Part shown: positions 26,933-38,167 of the stretch, piece after piece | Layout of the letters: the number at the start of each line of letters is the position of its first letter | Position numbering within the stretch: position 1 is the stretch's first letter | NCBI GenBank assembly: GCA_003226295.1 | Contig: CP029803.1 | Span: 2,237,001 to 2,301,000 of the forward strand | DNA length: 64,000 nt | From: Candidatus Moanabacter tarae | GTDB taxonomy: Bacteria > Verrucomicrobiota > Verrucomicrobiia > Opitutales > UBA2987 | Reading direction: 5' to 3' | Program-made: the position numbers and the translations under genes | The notes under the pieces: generated by a model | Seen by the model: only the letters and a program-made list of their open reading frames with translations | Databases searched by the model: none | What the model was told of the DNA's origin: nothing

Positions 26933-27781
26933 TCACTTCCCTCTAAACCCGTAGGAACTTCGCATCATATTACTGCCACGAGCTGACGGGCGGGAAGGCC
27001 GGTTTCTCCCAAAACCGCCTGCGCGAACTGATTTTGAGGGATTACGCGATTGAAAACTCTTTTGCGAAGCCGTCGGATTGTTGAGGGGCGCCCGTATATT
27101 CGATGCCGTCTTTCCTGCGTTGGGAGAACGCGGGCGCGAGCCTAAGCTGCTGGTATTAGTCCGTGTCATCCCTGCCGAACGCCTCGCCGAAGCAGTTCGG
27201 TTACGATAGGCTGTCCTGGAGACGGTTCCGTAGGACCGGTAATAAGGCGGATAGGCACCATAATGCCAGGGCGAGAAGTAAAACGGATGCGGTCGAAAGA
27301 TGTAACCAAGGAGGAGATAATCGGCCAAACCAAACCTATGGCGATAGTAGTGATTATGTCCGTAGATCTGGCTGTTCCCGTGAATTTGCACATTTGCATC
27401 ACTACCAGATTTTTCGATCTCAATGGTAGCGATTTCCTGTTCCTCTCCAGGAGACGTCTCAACGGTAAAGGAGAATCCTCTACTATCACCACTCCCGTAC
27501 TCATCCACCTGAATATAGTCGACCTTTCCATTCTCATCGAGATCGAGATTGTTTATCCCCTCCCCAGAATTGTTTAGCAGCTGTTCTAACTGCTCTGCAT
27601 CTTTGGCTCTTTTAAGTAGATCGCCAACCGCCTGTAGATCCAATCCGTCAGCCGCTTTGACCACCGTCTGAACATCGACATTATATCGTTCCTCTCGCTT
27701 GGAACACCCGCCCGAAAAAATAGCGCCTGCCACCATTATCAAGAAGCACCAAGCAAGAAACTTAAAGAATGATTCGTCCAC
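26933..27781 (-). CDS. Lipoprotein with Tyr/Arg/Ser-rich tail
   Basis: 282 aa, GTG start. A hydrophobic leader ends in FSGGC with the putative lipidated Cys26. Residues 30-110 contain an EF-hand-like loop, DLDENGKVDYIQ (80-91; position 12 is Gln instead of Glu). Then comes a segment rich in His and Tyr (GHNHYYRHRF), a short hydrophobic stretch near 155-170, and a 130-residue tail rich in Arg, Ser, Asn, Pro and Gly. It is reminiscent in style and position of the lipoprotein YjfM in the enterobacterial yjf locus; homology is not claimed. Probably periplasmic or surface-facing. Confidence 0.75.
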   Translation of the reverse strand: MDESFFKFLAWCFLIMVAGAIFSGGCSKREERYNVDVQTVVKAADGLDLQAVGDLLKRAKDAEQLEQLLNNSGEGINNLDLDENGKVDYIQVDEYGSGDSRGFSFTVETSPGEEQEIATIEIEKSGSDANVQIHGNSQIYGHNHYYRHRFGLADYLLLGYIFRPHPFYFSPWHYGAYPPYYRSYGTVSRTAYRNRTASARRSAGMTRTNTSSLGSRPRSPNAGKTASNIRAPLNNPTASQKSFQSRNPSKSVRAGGFGRNRPSRPSARGSNMMRSSYGFRGK

Positions 27782-27967
27782 CTATCTGAGTCGTGGTTTC
27801 CAGGATTCTAACAAAATTCGTCGTGTGCTAACTCTACCAACGAAATTACCCATTGAAAAACTTCCATCAAGCGTTGCACCAGCGTTCTGATTCTGCAACC
27901 GAAAAGTCGAGAGCGTGACCAAGTCCAATCACCTATTATCACTTTAAATTTCAACCCATCAAAAGGG

Positions 27968-28519
27968 CTACTTCCTTCCTTTGATTTTCTTCATCCCGAA
28001 CATGAAAACAGCAAAGATGATAATAAAAAGGAAAAAAAGGGTCATGAGGGAAGCAAAAAACCCGACAAGAAAATGGAGCTTGGCAACGAATAGAGTGAGA
28101 GCGAAGGAGAAACCAGCCAATACCATAAGACCTGACAGGCGATCAAAACCCGGAATGTCATCAAATCGGGACACTCGGGAGATTGCGTAAAGAGTAGCTA
28201 TCATACAAAGAATAGGCCCTCCATAGAGGATGAGATCGATCTCTTCGAGGATGTTGACCCGCACAATGAAGATAAGATAACCCAGAGCCACTGCAGTACA
28301 AATACCTGGCAGTACCGCGAGGTAGACCGGAAAGGCCAGGAAACAGTTGGCAACGCGCGGAGAGATTCTATGGAGGATGGATCCTACACCCCACGCAAAG
28401 AAAGGCAGTGCCAGCATATACCAGTAGAGTTCCGTCCTATAAGCATGCAAACGACCAAAAAGGTTATAAAAGGACATTTCTTCCATTAGGAATCTTTCGG
28501 TTCCACCCTTCCGCAACAT
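27968..28519 (-). CDS. Small multi-pass membrane protein, unknown
   Basis: 183 aa with about five membrane helices (near 32-52, 60-85, 95-115, 128-148, 152-176) and a basic C-terminus KKIKGRK facing the cytoplasm by the positive-inside rule. ATG at 28519; internal Met at residues 12 and 15 are alternative starts. I recognise no family. It is the outermost gene of the right arm, 186 bp upstream of the lipoprotein gene and next to the atp operon end. Confidence 0.7.
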   Translation of the reverse strand: MLRKGGTERFLMEEMSFYNLFGRLHAYRTELYWYMLALPFFAWGVGSILHRISPRVANCFLAFPVYLAVLPGICTAVALGYLIFIVRVNILEEIDLILYGGPILCMIATLYAISRVSRFDDIPGFDRLSGLMVLAGFSFALTLFVAKLHFLVGFFASLMTLFFLFIIIFAVFMFGMKKIKGRK

Positions 28520-28598
28520 CGTTCGAAGTTAACATTCGAATCAGTGGTTATAATTTTCACATGTCACAGATAAGACAAATTCCTAACAAAGACTCCTT

Positions 28599-29012
28599 CT
28601 AGAGTCGTTTTTGCTTGGCAAGCTTCTGGGCCAGAGAAAAGCGGACGATGGTTTCGAGTTTTTCTACTTCAGCCGGGTCGATGCCGCTTTTATCTGCCTC
28701 TTTAAGGGCCGCTTCGGCTCGGGCTCGGGCCTCTTCCACAGCCGAAAGATCAATCTCCTCAATATTAATGGCACTCTCGGTAAGGACGGATACTTTATCT
28801 CCGTAAACTTGAGCGAATCCCTTATCAACCGCGAGGTACTCTATCTTTCCCCCAACTGAAACCTCCAGCTCTCCAGGATCAAGCATGGTTAGAATCGGGA
28901 TGTGTCCGGGAAGCACACCGATTTCACCCTCCACAGACGGTAAAACCACAGAATCGGCGTCCCCACTATAGGCTTTTCTTTCGGGAGTAACGATTTCGAT
29001 GAGTAATGACAT
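28599..29012 (-). CDS. atpC: ATP synthase epsilon subunit
   Basis: F1 central-stalk subunit that inhibits ATP hydrolysis. The 137 aa have the N-terminal beta sandwich (SLLIEIVTPERKAYSGDADSV, EGEIGVLPGHIPILTML) and the C-terminal helical hairpin (VEEARARAEAALKEA). It is the last gene of the operon, 12 bp after atpD. No strong terminator is visible between it and the next gene. Confidence 0.96.
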   Translation of the reverse strand: MSLLIEIVTPERKAYSGDADSVVLPSVEGEIGVLPGHIPILTMLDPGELEVSVGGKIEYLAVDKGFAQVYGDKVSVLTESAINIEEIDLSAVEEARARAEAALKEADKSGIDPAEVEKLETIVRFSLAQKLAKQKRL

Positions 29013-29024
29013 TTCCTGCTCTAA

Positions 29025-31360
<2,336 letters not shown>

Positions 31361-31425
31361 ATTAGACTGAACTTACCAACTAAACACTCGAATCCTGAGT
31401 CGTACTCTTACAAAAACACCACTCC

Positions 31426-32958
31426 TTAGCTGAATGTCTTTTTCCAATCCTCTAATGCGGACTTAAGCTCCTCTAAGATTTCTTCTGTGAGCTCTTTTTC
31501 ACTTCCGATTTTTTCCAAGAGAGCACTCTTCCGGTTATCCAGATACTCCTGAATCGAAACGCTGGCTTCAACGACTTTACTTGTTTCGACCTCGTCGAAA
31601 TAGCCATTCTGGGCTGCCCAAAGTAAACCAATCTGAATTTCTACCGGCTTCGGGGAGAATGCAGCCTGCTTAAAAAGCTCAACGAGCCGGGAGCCACGAT
31701 CGAGTTGAGCTTTAGTTCTCGCATCAAGATCTGACCCGAATTGAGCAAAAGCAGCCAACTCCCGGTACTGAGCAAGTTCCAACTTCACCTGACCGGCGAC
31801 TGATTTACAGGCTTTAATTTGGGCAGCTGAACCTACACGAGAAACCGACAATCCCACAGATATGGCGGGCCGAATACCTTGGTTAAAGAGATCCGTTTCA
31901 AGAAAGATCTGACCATCGGTTATCGAAATTACATTTGTAGGAATGTAAGCCGATACATCCCCTGCCTGAGTCTCGATAATCGGTAATGCCGTAAGAGATC
32001 CGTTTCCATTCTCGGAATTCAAACGCGCCGCCCTTTCAAGAAGTCGGCTGTGAAGGTAGAATACATCCCCTGGAAACGCTTCCCTTCCCGAGGGCCGCTT
32101 GAGGACAAGGGAGATCTGCCGGTATGCCACAGCGTGTTTGGAAAGGTCGTCGTAAACAATTAAAGCATCCATCCCGTTTTCCATGAACCATTCTCCCATC
32201 GCCGCACCGGAATAAGGAGCTATGTACTGGTTAGCGGGATTGTCTGCGGCAGGAGCAGCCACAATAATAGCATATTCTAGCGCACCGTTTTCTTCAAGGA
32301 CATTAATAGTGCGGGCGATGTTGGCGTTCTTCTGTCCCACCGCAACATAGATGGAATAGAGTGGCCGGAAATCAGGGTCACCACTTGCTTCTCCCTTACG
32401 ATTGATAACCGCTTGATTGATGATAGTGTCAATCGCTATGGTCGTCTTACCAGTCGAACGGTCACCAATAATTAGCTCCCTCTGGCCCCGCCCAATTGGA
32501 ATCATGGAGTCGATCGCCATAATTCCAGTTTGTACCGGCTGGCTAACCGACTGCCTTGGTATAATACCGGGAGCCGTCTTCTCCACCGGAAAATACTCCT
32601 CCGAGGCAATCGGTCCTTTCCCGTCAACTGGGCGACCCAGCGCGTCAACTACCCTACCCAAAAGGCCCTTCCCCACCGGAACAGAAAGTAAACGGCCGGT
32701 CGTCTTGACTTCGTCCCCTTCTTTTAGGTGGCTGGTTTCACCCATGATAACACATCCCACCTCATCTTCTTCGAGATTGAGAGCGATTCCGAAGACATCT
32801 TTCGGAAATTCGATCATCTCGTTGTACATGACTTCGGAGAGGCCTTCGATTTTTGCTACCCCATCAGCCACATGGGTAATAGATCCCGTGTTTTTCCTTA
32901 TAACCTTAGTCTCAAGACCCGCGATCTCTTGCTGAATCTGTTCGACAATTGTGCTCAT
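31426..32958 (-). CDS. atpA: ATP synthase alpha subunit
   Basis: Non-catalytic nucleotide-binding F1 subunit, 510 aa. Walker [14 protein letters not shown] lies near 170. [17 protein letters not shown] and the arginine-finger region are present, and the N-terminal beta barrel includes [11 protein letters not shown]. It is 21 bp downstream of atpH. A long frame on the opposite strand within the gene is a codon-bias shadow. Confidence 0.98.
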   Translation of the reverse strand: MSTIVEQIQQEIAGLETKVIRKNTGSITHVADGVAKIEGLSEVMYNEMIEFPKDVFGIALNLEEDEVGCVIMGETSHLKEGDEVKTTGRLLSVPVGKGLLGRVVDALGRPVDGKGPIASEEYFPVEKTAPGIIPRQSVSQPVQTGIMAIDSMIPIGRGQRELIIGDRSTGKTTIAIDTIINQAVINRKGEASGDPDFRPLYSIYVAVGQKNANIARTINVLEENGALEYAIIVAAPAADNPANQYIAPYSGAAMGEWFMENGMDALIVYDDLSKHAVAYRQISLVLKRPSGREAFPGDVFYLHSRLLERAARLNSENGNGSLTALPIIETQAGDVSAYIPTNVISITDGQIFLETDLFNQGIRPAISVGLSVSRVGSAAQIKACKSVAGQVKLELAQYRELAAFAQFGSDLDARTKAQLDRGSRLVELFKQAAFSPKPVEIQIGLLWAAQNGYFDEVETSKVVEASVSIQEYLDNRKSALLEKIGSEKELTEEILEELKSALEDWKKTFS

Positions 32959-32979
32959 ACGAATCTCCCGTATTCCTGT

Positions 32980-33402
32980 TTATTCGGCCTTGCCGGAGAG
33001 GCCTGTTAGGTTACCGGCTATTGAGGATTCAAAAACATCATCTGCAATACTGACCCGAACTCCTGCTATTAAGTTAGGATTTTCATGGCGCTGGCTCGTG
33101 ATCACCCGTCCATAGCGTGTCGAGAGCATGTGCTCTATCGATTCGAAAATCTCAGAACTTATGCAGCCTGCGTGCTCCACGACTGCTTCGCTATTTCGAA
33201 TCTCCTGTTTCACGTAATAGAGATAAAGCTTGAGAACCTTTATATGCAAAAAATGAAATGTTGGTTTCAGGTTGCTCGGAGGTCGCTCCCGCAATACCTG
33301 CAAAACCCCCTGCACTCGCTCATCAGAGAGCCGGCCGTCGTTCCCCAAGCTTAGTTCAACCAACTTTCGGGCAAAATCTTTCAGTGCTTGATCTGCTATC
33401 AT
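32980..33402 (-). CDS. atpH: ATP synthase delta subunit
   Basis: Peripheral-stalk cap joining F1 and subunit b. At 140 aa it is a little shorter than the usual 175-180, with a reduced N-terminal helical bundle but a recognisable C-terminal OSCP segment ([41 protein letters not shown]). Its ATG overlaps the atpF stop by 4 bp (ATGA). Identity rests on this C-terminal motif and on position between atpF and atpA. Confidence 0.9.
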   Translation of the reverse strand: MIADQALKDFARKLVELSLGNDGRLSDERVQGVLQVLRERPPSNLKPTFHFLHIKVLKLYLYYVKQEIRNSEAVVEHAGCISSEIFESIEHMLSTRYGRVITSQRHENPNLIAGVRVSIADDVFESSIAGNLTGLSGKAE

Positions 33403-33968
33403 TCCACACTAGCCAGCTCTTTAGATGCTGCTTCGTTGTATCGCGTTCGCTCTTCCTCTGGGAGTTCCCGTCTCAGAACCTTGGCCGCAACCTGCACGAC
33501 CAACGAGGCGATCTCTTGTCGAACATCGGAAAGCATTCTTGTCCGTTCCATTTCGATTGTTTGCTCTGCTCGTTTCAATATGTCTTCCGCTTTTTCAGCA
33601 GCATCCTTTGACTGCTTTTCCAGCATAACCTTTGCGCTTTCTCTTGTCTCTTGAACAATAACTTGCGCTTCCTGATGCGCTTTTTTGAGAGTCTCTGCCT
33701 CTTTTTTCTCAGCTTCTTCCAGCTTCGACTTCATCTCTTCCGCATACTGAAGTCCATCAGCTATCTTCTTTTGTCTGTCCTCTATCGTATTAAGGACAGG
33801 CTTAAAGGCGAACCGATAGAGAATGAAAGCGACCAGACAGAAATTGACGATCTGAGCAATTAGAAAACGCCAATCAACCCCAAACTGGCGGGCCAAGCTG
33901 GCAACGGCTCCCAGCTCCTCCCCGGCGCCCTCTGCGGCAGCAACAAACAAAAACAACGAATCAATCAT
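33399..33968 (-). CDS. atpF: ATP synthase subunit b
   Basis: Peripheral stalk, 189 aa. One N-terminal membrane helix (about 30-52, [19 protein letters not shown]) is followed by a long charged coiled coil (about 60-175). About 25 residues precede the helix, more than in E. coli b. A single b gene is present, so the stalk is probably a homodimer. It follows atpE by 61 bp. Confidence 0.95.
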   Translation of the reverse strand: MIDSLFLFVAAAEGAGEELGAVASLARQFGVDWRFLIAQIVNFCLVAFILYRFAFKPVLNTIEDRQKKIADGLQYAEEMKSKLEEAEKKEAETLKKAHQEAQVIVQETRESAKVMLEKQSKDAAEKAEDILKRAEQTIEMERTRMLSDVRQEIASLVVQVAAKVLRRELPEEERTRYNEAASKELASVE

Positions 33969-34029
33969 CTTATAAAAAGAAAACTCCGTAGCTCGCTCTT
34001 ATAGCCCCGGCCACGCGATTTAATTAAGT

Positions 34030-34251
34030 TTATTTTCCGAGGAAAAGTGCGTAGAAGGCGACAGCCTCTGCTAACGCCATCCCAAGAATGGACTGCACCA
34101 AAATTTTTCCTGATGCTCCCGGGTTTCGGCCCACTGCTTCGGCTGCCTTCATGCCGACCAGCGCTACCCCAAAGGCAGCGCCGAGACAACCCAAACCCCC
34201 TTGAAGCCCATAGTGAATGTTTCCGCTCATTTCTGCGAGTAACTCTATCAT
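34030..34251 (-). CDS. atpE: ATP synthase subunit c
   Basis: Ring-forming proteolipid, 73 aa: two membrane helices joined by the conserved polar loop GRNPGA. The ion-binding Glu is in helix 2 (GMALAEAVAFY, near residue 62). The residue after it is Ala, and helix 1 lacks the Gln of sodium-type rings, so a proton ring is more likely. A second ATG at 34230 (MSGNIHYGLQ) is a possible start. It lies 119 bp downstream of atpB. Confidence 0.93.
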   Translation of the reverse strand: MIELLAEMSGNIHYGLQGGLGCLGAAFGVALVGMKAAEAVGRNPGASGKILVQSILGMALAEAVAFYALFLGK

Positions 34252-34370
34252 CTAATCTACTTTGTTTAAGGTTAACCTTCTAATGACAACCACAGTTCCT
34301 ACGCTCGGCACGGATTAGTTTCCGCTGGCATAGTACCCTATGGAAATTGTTAAAAATCTTCTTCCTCGTG

Positions 34371-35243
34371 CTAATGCCCATGTTCCTCCCCTTCATGATT
34401 ACAAATCAAGCCGATGTATACGGCGATCAACAAAGTGAAAACGAGAGCTTGCACAAGTCCAATTAGTGTTTCCAGAAAATAAAACGGTACTGGGACTACC
34501 CAAGGGGCCATTCCGGTTATACTCGTAAGCAGGTTTTCCCCTCCAAACATATTCCCATAAAGTCGAAACGAAAGAGAAACAGGCCGAAGGAGAATCGAAA
34601 TAATTTCGATAAACCCCACGGCAAGAAAAATAAAGAAAAGAAAAATATAAAGTGCACCAGGAACTTCAGACCTGTCCGCCTTGTTACCGAAAAGATCATA
34701 AAGCACCGTTTTAGGCCCGGCGTACTTCATTATGTAAAACCCCCATGCGACAAAGGATACTATCGCCAGAGCAAGCGTCATGTTCAAATCAGTGTTAGCT
34801 GGGCGATAAAAGTAGGTCAGAAGACCACCTTCCTTGATCCCAAAGCTTCCAACTCCCGGCAATAAACCACTCCAGTTGTGGATCAGGATGAATGTGAAAA
34901 ATCCAAGTAAGAGCGGAAAAGTAGGCTTCACCATCCGCTTCCCAACAATCGGTGCAACAATATCGCGAATCCCTTCCATCAAGCTCTCTATAACAGCCTG
35001 TCCTCGGGTGGGTATTAGTTGCGACCTTCCAGCTGCGAGACGAAAAACCAGAATGATCAGCAGGGAGAATACCCAACTAGTTACCATAGAATTGGTAACC
35101 GGAAGACCGGAGAAATTGGTGAGCTTGTAAGCATACGGCGATACTCCACCGGTATCGCCTGCCGCACAAAGGGAACTTGTAGCAGAGAATATAGTAAGGG
35201 GGTATAACGTTTGCCTGAAGATTCTAATAAAATGTCCTGCCAT
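34371..35243 (-). CDS. atpB: ATP synthase subunit a
   Basis: Membrane stator and proton channel, about 290 aa from the ATG at 35241-35243. The frame extends upstream to a TTG at 35273, but no better start is seen there. The essential Arg sits in [30 protein letters not shown] and a C-terminal helix with [13 protein letters not shown] are typical. A hydrophobic leader ([17 protein letters not shown]) may be a cleaved signal. It is the first gene of the atp operon; atpI is not seen upstream. Confidence 0.95.
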   Translation of the reverse strand: MAGHFIRIFRQTLYPLTIFSATSSLCAAGDTGGVSPYAYKLTNFSGLPVTNSMVTSWVFSLLIILVFRLAAGRSQLIPTRGQAVIESLMEGIRDIVAPIVGKRMVKPTFPLLLGFFTFILIHNWSGLLPGVGSFGIKEGGLLTYFYRPANTDLNMTLALAIVSFVAWGFYIMKYAGPKTVLYDLFGNKADRSEVPGALYIFLFFIFLAVGFIEIISILLRPVSLSFRLYGNMFGGENLLTSITGMAPWVVPVPFYFLETLIGLVQALVFTLLIAVYIGLICNHEGEEHGH

Positions 35244-35331
35244 AATTGTCCGAAACCTGGAAGAATTTTGCAAAACCCGATGACTTATGAGCCGGTCATC
35301 AGGATTGCGTCAATCTTTCATTTTCATTTAA

Positions 35332-35360
35332 ATATTAGTCCAGCCCTGATCAGAGGTCAA
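35332..35360 (-). promoter_or_regulatory. Sigma70-type promoter of the atp operon
   Basis: On the minus strand TTGACC (35355-35360), exactly 17 bp, then TAATAT (35332-35337): a near-consensus promoter. Transcription would begin around 35325, leaving a leader of about 80 nt before the atpB ATG. Found by eye, but box quality and spacing are good. Confidence 0.65.
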
Positions 35361-35393
35361 TTTATCCCCGGTCCAGGACAATCTACCTCTGAT
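35349..35393. repeat. 9-bp inverted repeat overlapping the atp -35 box
   Basis: ATCAGAGGT (35349-35357) and ACCTCTGAT (35385-35393) are perfect inverted arms 27 bp apart. The left arm overlaps the -35 hexamer of the atp promoter. It may be an operator bound by a looping or multimeric regulator, or a trmB 3' hairpin; no T-tract follows. Confidence 0.45.
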
Positions 35394-35542
35394 TACAACA
35401 CAAATAAGAATTATCCAAAAGCGTCCCCAAAGCACTAGATGAAAGGGCCCACCATATAAAGGACAAATCCATCCAAAATCTCGCAAAATTCTTCTCCGAG
35501 AGTATCATTGTATCAATCTCCATTGAGATTTTATCTTCGATT

Positions 35543-36127
35543 CTATTTATTTTCCCTAGAACCCACACAATTTCCTCTTACAGCGACCAAAGATTGATAT
35601 TTGCCCAATAACCTTTCAAAAACAGTCTCTTTTTCAAAGGGCCAGGCACGTTTCGAATCAATAAACCAATCAGAACTAAAATCTATGAGTTCTCGGGTCC
35701 AATCAAAATACGGCTCGTAATCAGTCCGAAAGCAGAGTTCGCCGCCTTCCTCCATCCGCTTTCCCAACCGCCTTAAAAACGGGACTTGAATCAGCCTGTT
35801 CTTATGATGTTTTTTTTTAGGCCAAGGATCTGAGAAAATTATAAATACTTTTGCCAGAGAGACCCGCGGAGGAAGAGCTTGAATAATTTCGCTACCTTCT
35901 GCTTGGAGGAAGTCTAAATTTCCAAGGGTTTTATTATTTTTCTTTCGCAGTGCCTTTACCAATCTCCTTCTAATTATATCGACTCCTAAGCATCGTTCGC
36001 GTGGAAAAGTTTCAGCATATGCAGCCAGGAAATGCCCATGCCCGCAACCAATCTCGAGAGTCAAGCGGGTAGGTGCTTCGTATAAATCAATACACCTGCG
36101 CTTAAGCGCTGCGTTTCTTATCCGCAT
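35543..36127 (-). CDS. trmB: tRNA (guanine-N7-)-methyltransferase
   Basis: Makes m7G46 in tRNA. The 194 aa have SAM motif LEIGCGHGHFLAAYA (about 25-39), GVDIIRRRL, then the TrmB signature IIFSDPWPKKKHHKNRL near 100-116. FRTDYEPYFDW follows near 142. It is slightly short at the N-terminus. It lies between mnmG (upstream) and atpB (downstream), 300 bp from atpB; base composition is AT-rich like its mnmG neighbour. Confidence 0.95.
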   Translation of the reverse strand: MRIRNAALKRRCIDLYEAPTRLTLEIGCGHGHFLAAYAETFPRERCLGVDIIRRRLVKALRKKNNKTLGNLDFLQAEGSEIIQALPPRVSLAKVFIIFSDPWPKKKHHKNRLIQVPFLRRLGKRMEEGGELCFRTDYEPYFDWTRELIDFSSDWFIDSKRAWPFEKETVFERLLGKYQSLVAVRGNCVGSRENK

Positions 36128-36294
36128 GCGATTAAGGAACTCGTCGTAATTACCTATCTTCCAATTCTCCGATCTGAATATTCTATTCTTAACCCAATGG
36201 TTAGCCCAATCTTAATGAAATTTTAACTTTAAAATGAGCCTCAACAAAAATTTAATCAAAGACAGAAACCAAAGTTTTAAATAATTTGATTGGG

Positions 36295-38166
36295 CTAAAC
36301 CTGTTTTTCTCCAGATTTTGCCAATACTACCATTAAAATGTTTATATCAGTTGGATTTACCCCACTAATTCGCCCAGCCTGCCCCAAATTGTACGGTTTA
36401 ATCGACTCGAGTTTTTCGATAGATTCTTCTTTCAATCCTGTAATGCCCTTATATTCAAAGCCTTGCGGAATTTTAATCGAATCTAATGATTTGAACTTTT
36501 CTGCTTGTCTAGATTCCCTTTCCAAATAACCCCTGAAGCCGATTTTATATAATACCTCATCTTTGATAGCCTGGTTTAATCCTAGAAATTCTTCTGGTAA
36601 TATAGTTGGGTTTCGGCCCCTCCGAATAAAGTCGCCGTAAGAACCATTTGGACTTTTCATTTCTTCTAGCAATTTTATCCATTTTTTTATTGTTTCAATT
36701 TTGGTGTGGATCTTCCCTAACCGATGCTCGTTTAATAATTTATACTTTTTTGCATGTTGTCCCAGCCGGATCTCTGCGCTCCCATGATTCAGCATCAATC
36801 TGTATTCTGCTCGGCTCGTGAACATCCTATATGGCTCTTTAGTTCCTTTTGTAACGAGATCATCTATCAAGACACCGATATAAGCTTCATCTCGGCCCAA
36901 AATTAAAGGTTCCTGTCCCCTAACCTTCATTACAGCATTAACTCCAGCAATTAAACCTTGAGCAGCAGCTTCCTCATAACCTGACGTTCCGTTAATCTGC
37001 CCTGCAAAAAAAAGCCCCTCTATTTTTTTTGATTCAAGGGAAGCTAAAAGCTGGGTTGGCGGAGCGAAATCATATTCAACAGCGTACGCCGGACGTAAAA
37101 CCTTCACTGCTTCTAAACCTTTAACAGACCTCAACATATCTATTTGTACATCAAAGGGAAGGCTTGTGGACATACCGTTAACATACCATTCATCAGTATT
37201 TCTACCCTCAGGCTCCAAAAATACCAAGTGGCGTTCTCTTTGCGCGAACCGAACAACCTTATCTTCGATGCTCGGGCAATAACGTGGCCCTACCCCTTCA
37301 ATTATTCCTTCGTACAAAGGAGAACGCGTTAAATTCCTTCGAACTAATTGGTTTGTTTTTGATGATGTATGTGTCGTCCAACAAGAAACCTGTTGAGTTC
37401 CGGGTTTCCACCCTAGTTTTCTTTGCCCTATTTGTTCCACGTGGAACAAATTCTCTGGCCCCCTAGTGTCAAAAAAACTGAAAAAGGTTGGCTTTTCATC
37501 TCCTTTTTGTTCCTGGAGTTCTTTAAAATCAATGCTGCTGCCCAATATCCGAGGTGGGGTGCCGGTTTTTAACCGTTTTAATTTTATTCCCGATTTAATC
37601 AAACTACTTGACAAAGTATTCGAGGCAAAATCACCGAGCCGGCCACCTTCGTTCTGATTTTTCCCAATATGCATCATTCCCCGCAAAAAAGTACCTGTTG
37701 TAACAATAACGCTTTCCGCAAAAAATTTGATCCCTAAATTAGTGTTTACACCACAAATCCGACCTTTTTTTATAATAAGTTCACTTACTATCCCTTGAAA
37801 CAAACTAAGATTTTCCTGCAATTCTAATATATGTTTCATGCGAAACTGATACGCTTTTTTATCGCATTGAGCTCTCGGGGCTTGAACGGCCGGACCTTTT
37901 GATGCATTTAATAGCCGAAACTGGATCCCGGTAGTATCAGAATTCAAAGCCATTTCCCCCCCTAAGGCATCGATTTCACGAACAATTTGACCCTTAGCCT
38001 GTCCACCTATAGCCGGATTACAGCTCATTTGGGCAATTGAATCAATGTTGCCTGTAAGAATAAGTGCTCGAGCCCCTATCCGTGTAGCGGCCAAAGCCGC
38101 TTCACATCCAGCATGCCCGGCACCGCAGATTATTACATCAAAACTTTTTTCAGGATAAGATTCCAT
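36295..38166 (-). CDS. mnmG: tRNA uridine 5-carboxymethylaminomethyl modification enzyme MnmG
   Basis: FAD protein that, with MnmE, builds the cmnm5 group on wobble U34. About 623 aa. FAD motif VIICGAGHAGCEAALAATR at the N-terminus, SCNPAIGGQAKGQIVREIDALGGEM, and C-terminal EYRLMLNHGSAEIRL and helical SGVNPTDI are typical. I use the ATG at 38164-38166 (MESYPEKSFDV) because it removes a 35-bp overlap with mnmE and is preceded by GGGAAATAGG; a longer frame starts at 38202. The composition is clearly AT-richer than the rest of the window. Confidence 0.96.
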   Translation of the reverse strand: MESYPEKSFDVIICGAGHAGCEAALAATRIGARALILTGNIDSIAQMSCNPAIGGQAKGQIVREIDALGGEMALNSDTTGIQFRLLNASKGPAVQAPRAQCDKKAYQFRMKHILELQENLSLFQGIVSELIIKKGRICGVNTNLGIKFFAESVIVTTGTFLRGMMHIGKNQNEGGRLGDFASNTLSSSLIKSGIKLKRLKTGTPPRILGSSIDFKELQEQKGDEKPTFFSFFDTRGPENLFHVEQIGQRKLGWKPGTQQVSCWTTHTSSKTNQLVRRNLTRSPLYEGIIEGVGPRYCPSIEDKVVRFAQRERHLVFLEPEGRNTDEWYVNGMSTSLPFDVQIDMLRSVKGLEAVKVLRPAYAVEYDFAPPTQLLASLESKKIEGLFFAGQINGTSGYEEAAAQGLIAGVNAVMKVRGQEPLILGRDEAYIGVLIDDLVTKGTKEPYRMFTSRAEYRLMLNHGSAEIRLGQHAKKYKLLNEHRLGKIHTKIETIKKWIKLLEEMKSPNGSYGDFIRRGRNPTILPEEFLGLNQAIKDEVLYKIGFRGYLERESRQAEKFKSLDSIKIPQGFEYKGITGLKEESIEKLESIKPYNLGQAGRISGVNPTDINILMVVLAKSGEKQV

Positions 38167-38167
38167 C

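Noticed and set aside
23312-28598. Sigma54 promoter expected for a pspA-type operon
   Set aside because: No TGGC-N8-TTGC-like -24/-12 element was seen upstream of the right-arm genes.
32417-32935. 172-codon open frame on the plus strand inside atpA
   Set aside because: It lies wholly opposite a certain gene, has no family features, and reflects codon bias of atpA.
35383-35568. 61-codon frame between trmB and atpB that might be an AtpI-like protein
   Set aside because: It overlaps the trmB end, has only one weak hydrophobic stretch, and lacks AtpI/AtpZ features.
36201-36298. Perfect 11-bp inverted repeat (TTAGCCCAATC / GATTGGGCTAA) around the mnmG stop and trmB leader
   Set aside because: The arms are 76 bp apart without a T-tract; in AT-rich sequence it may be chance, so it is not listed as a terminator. 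It could still be an mRNA structure.
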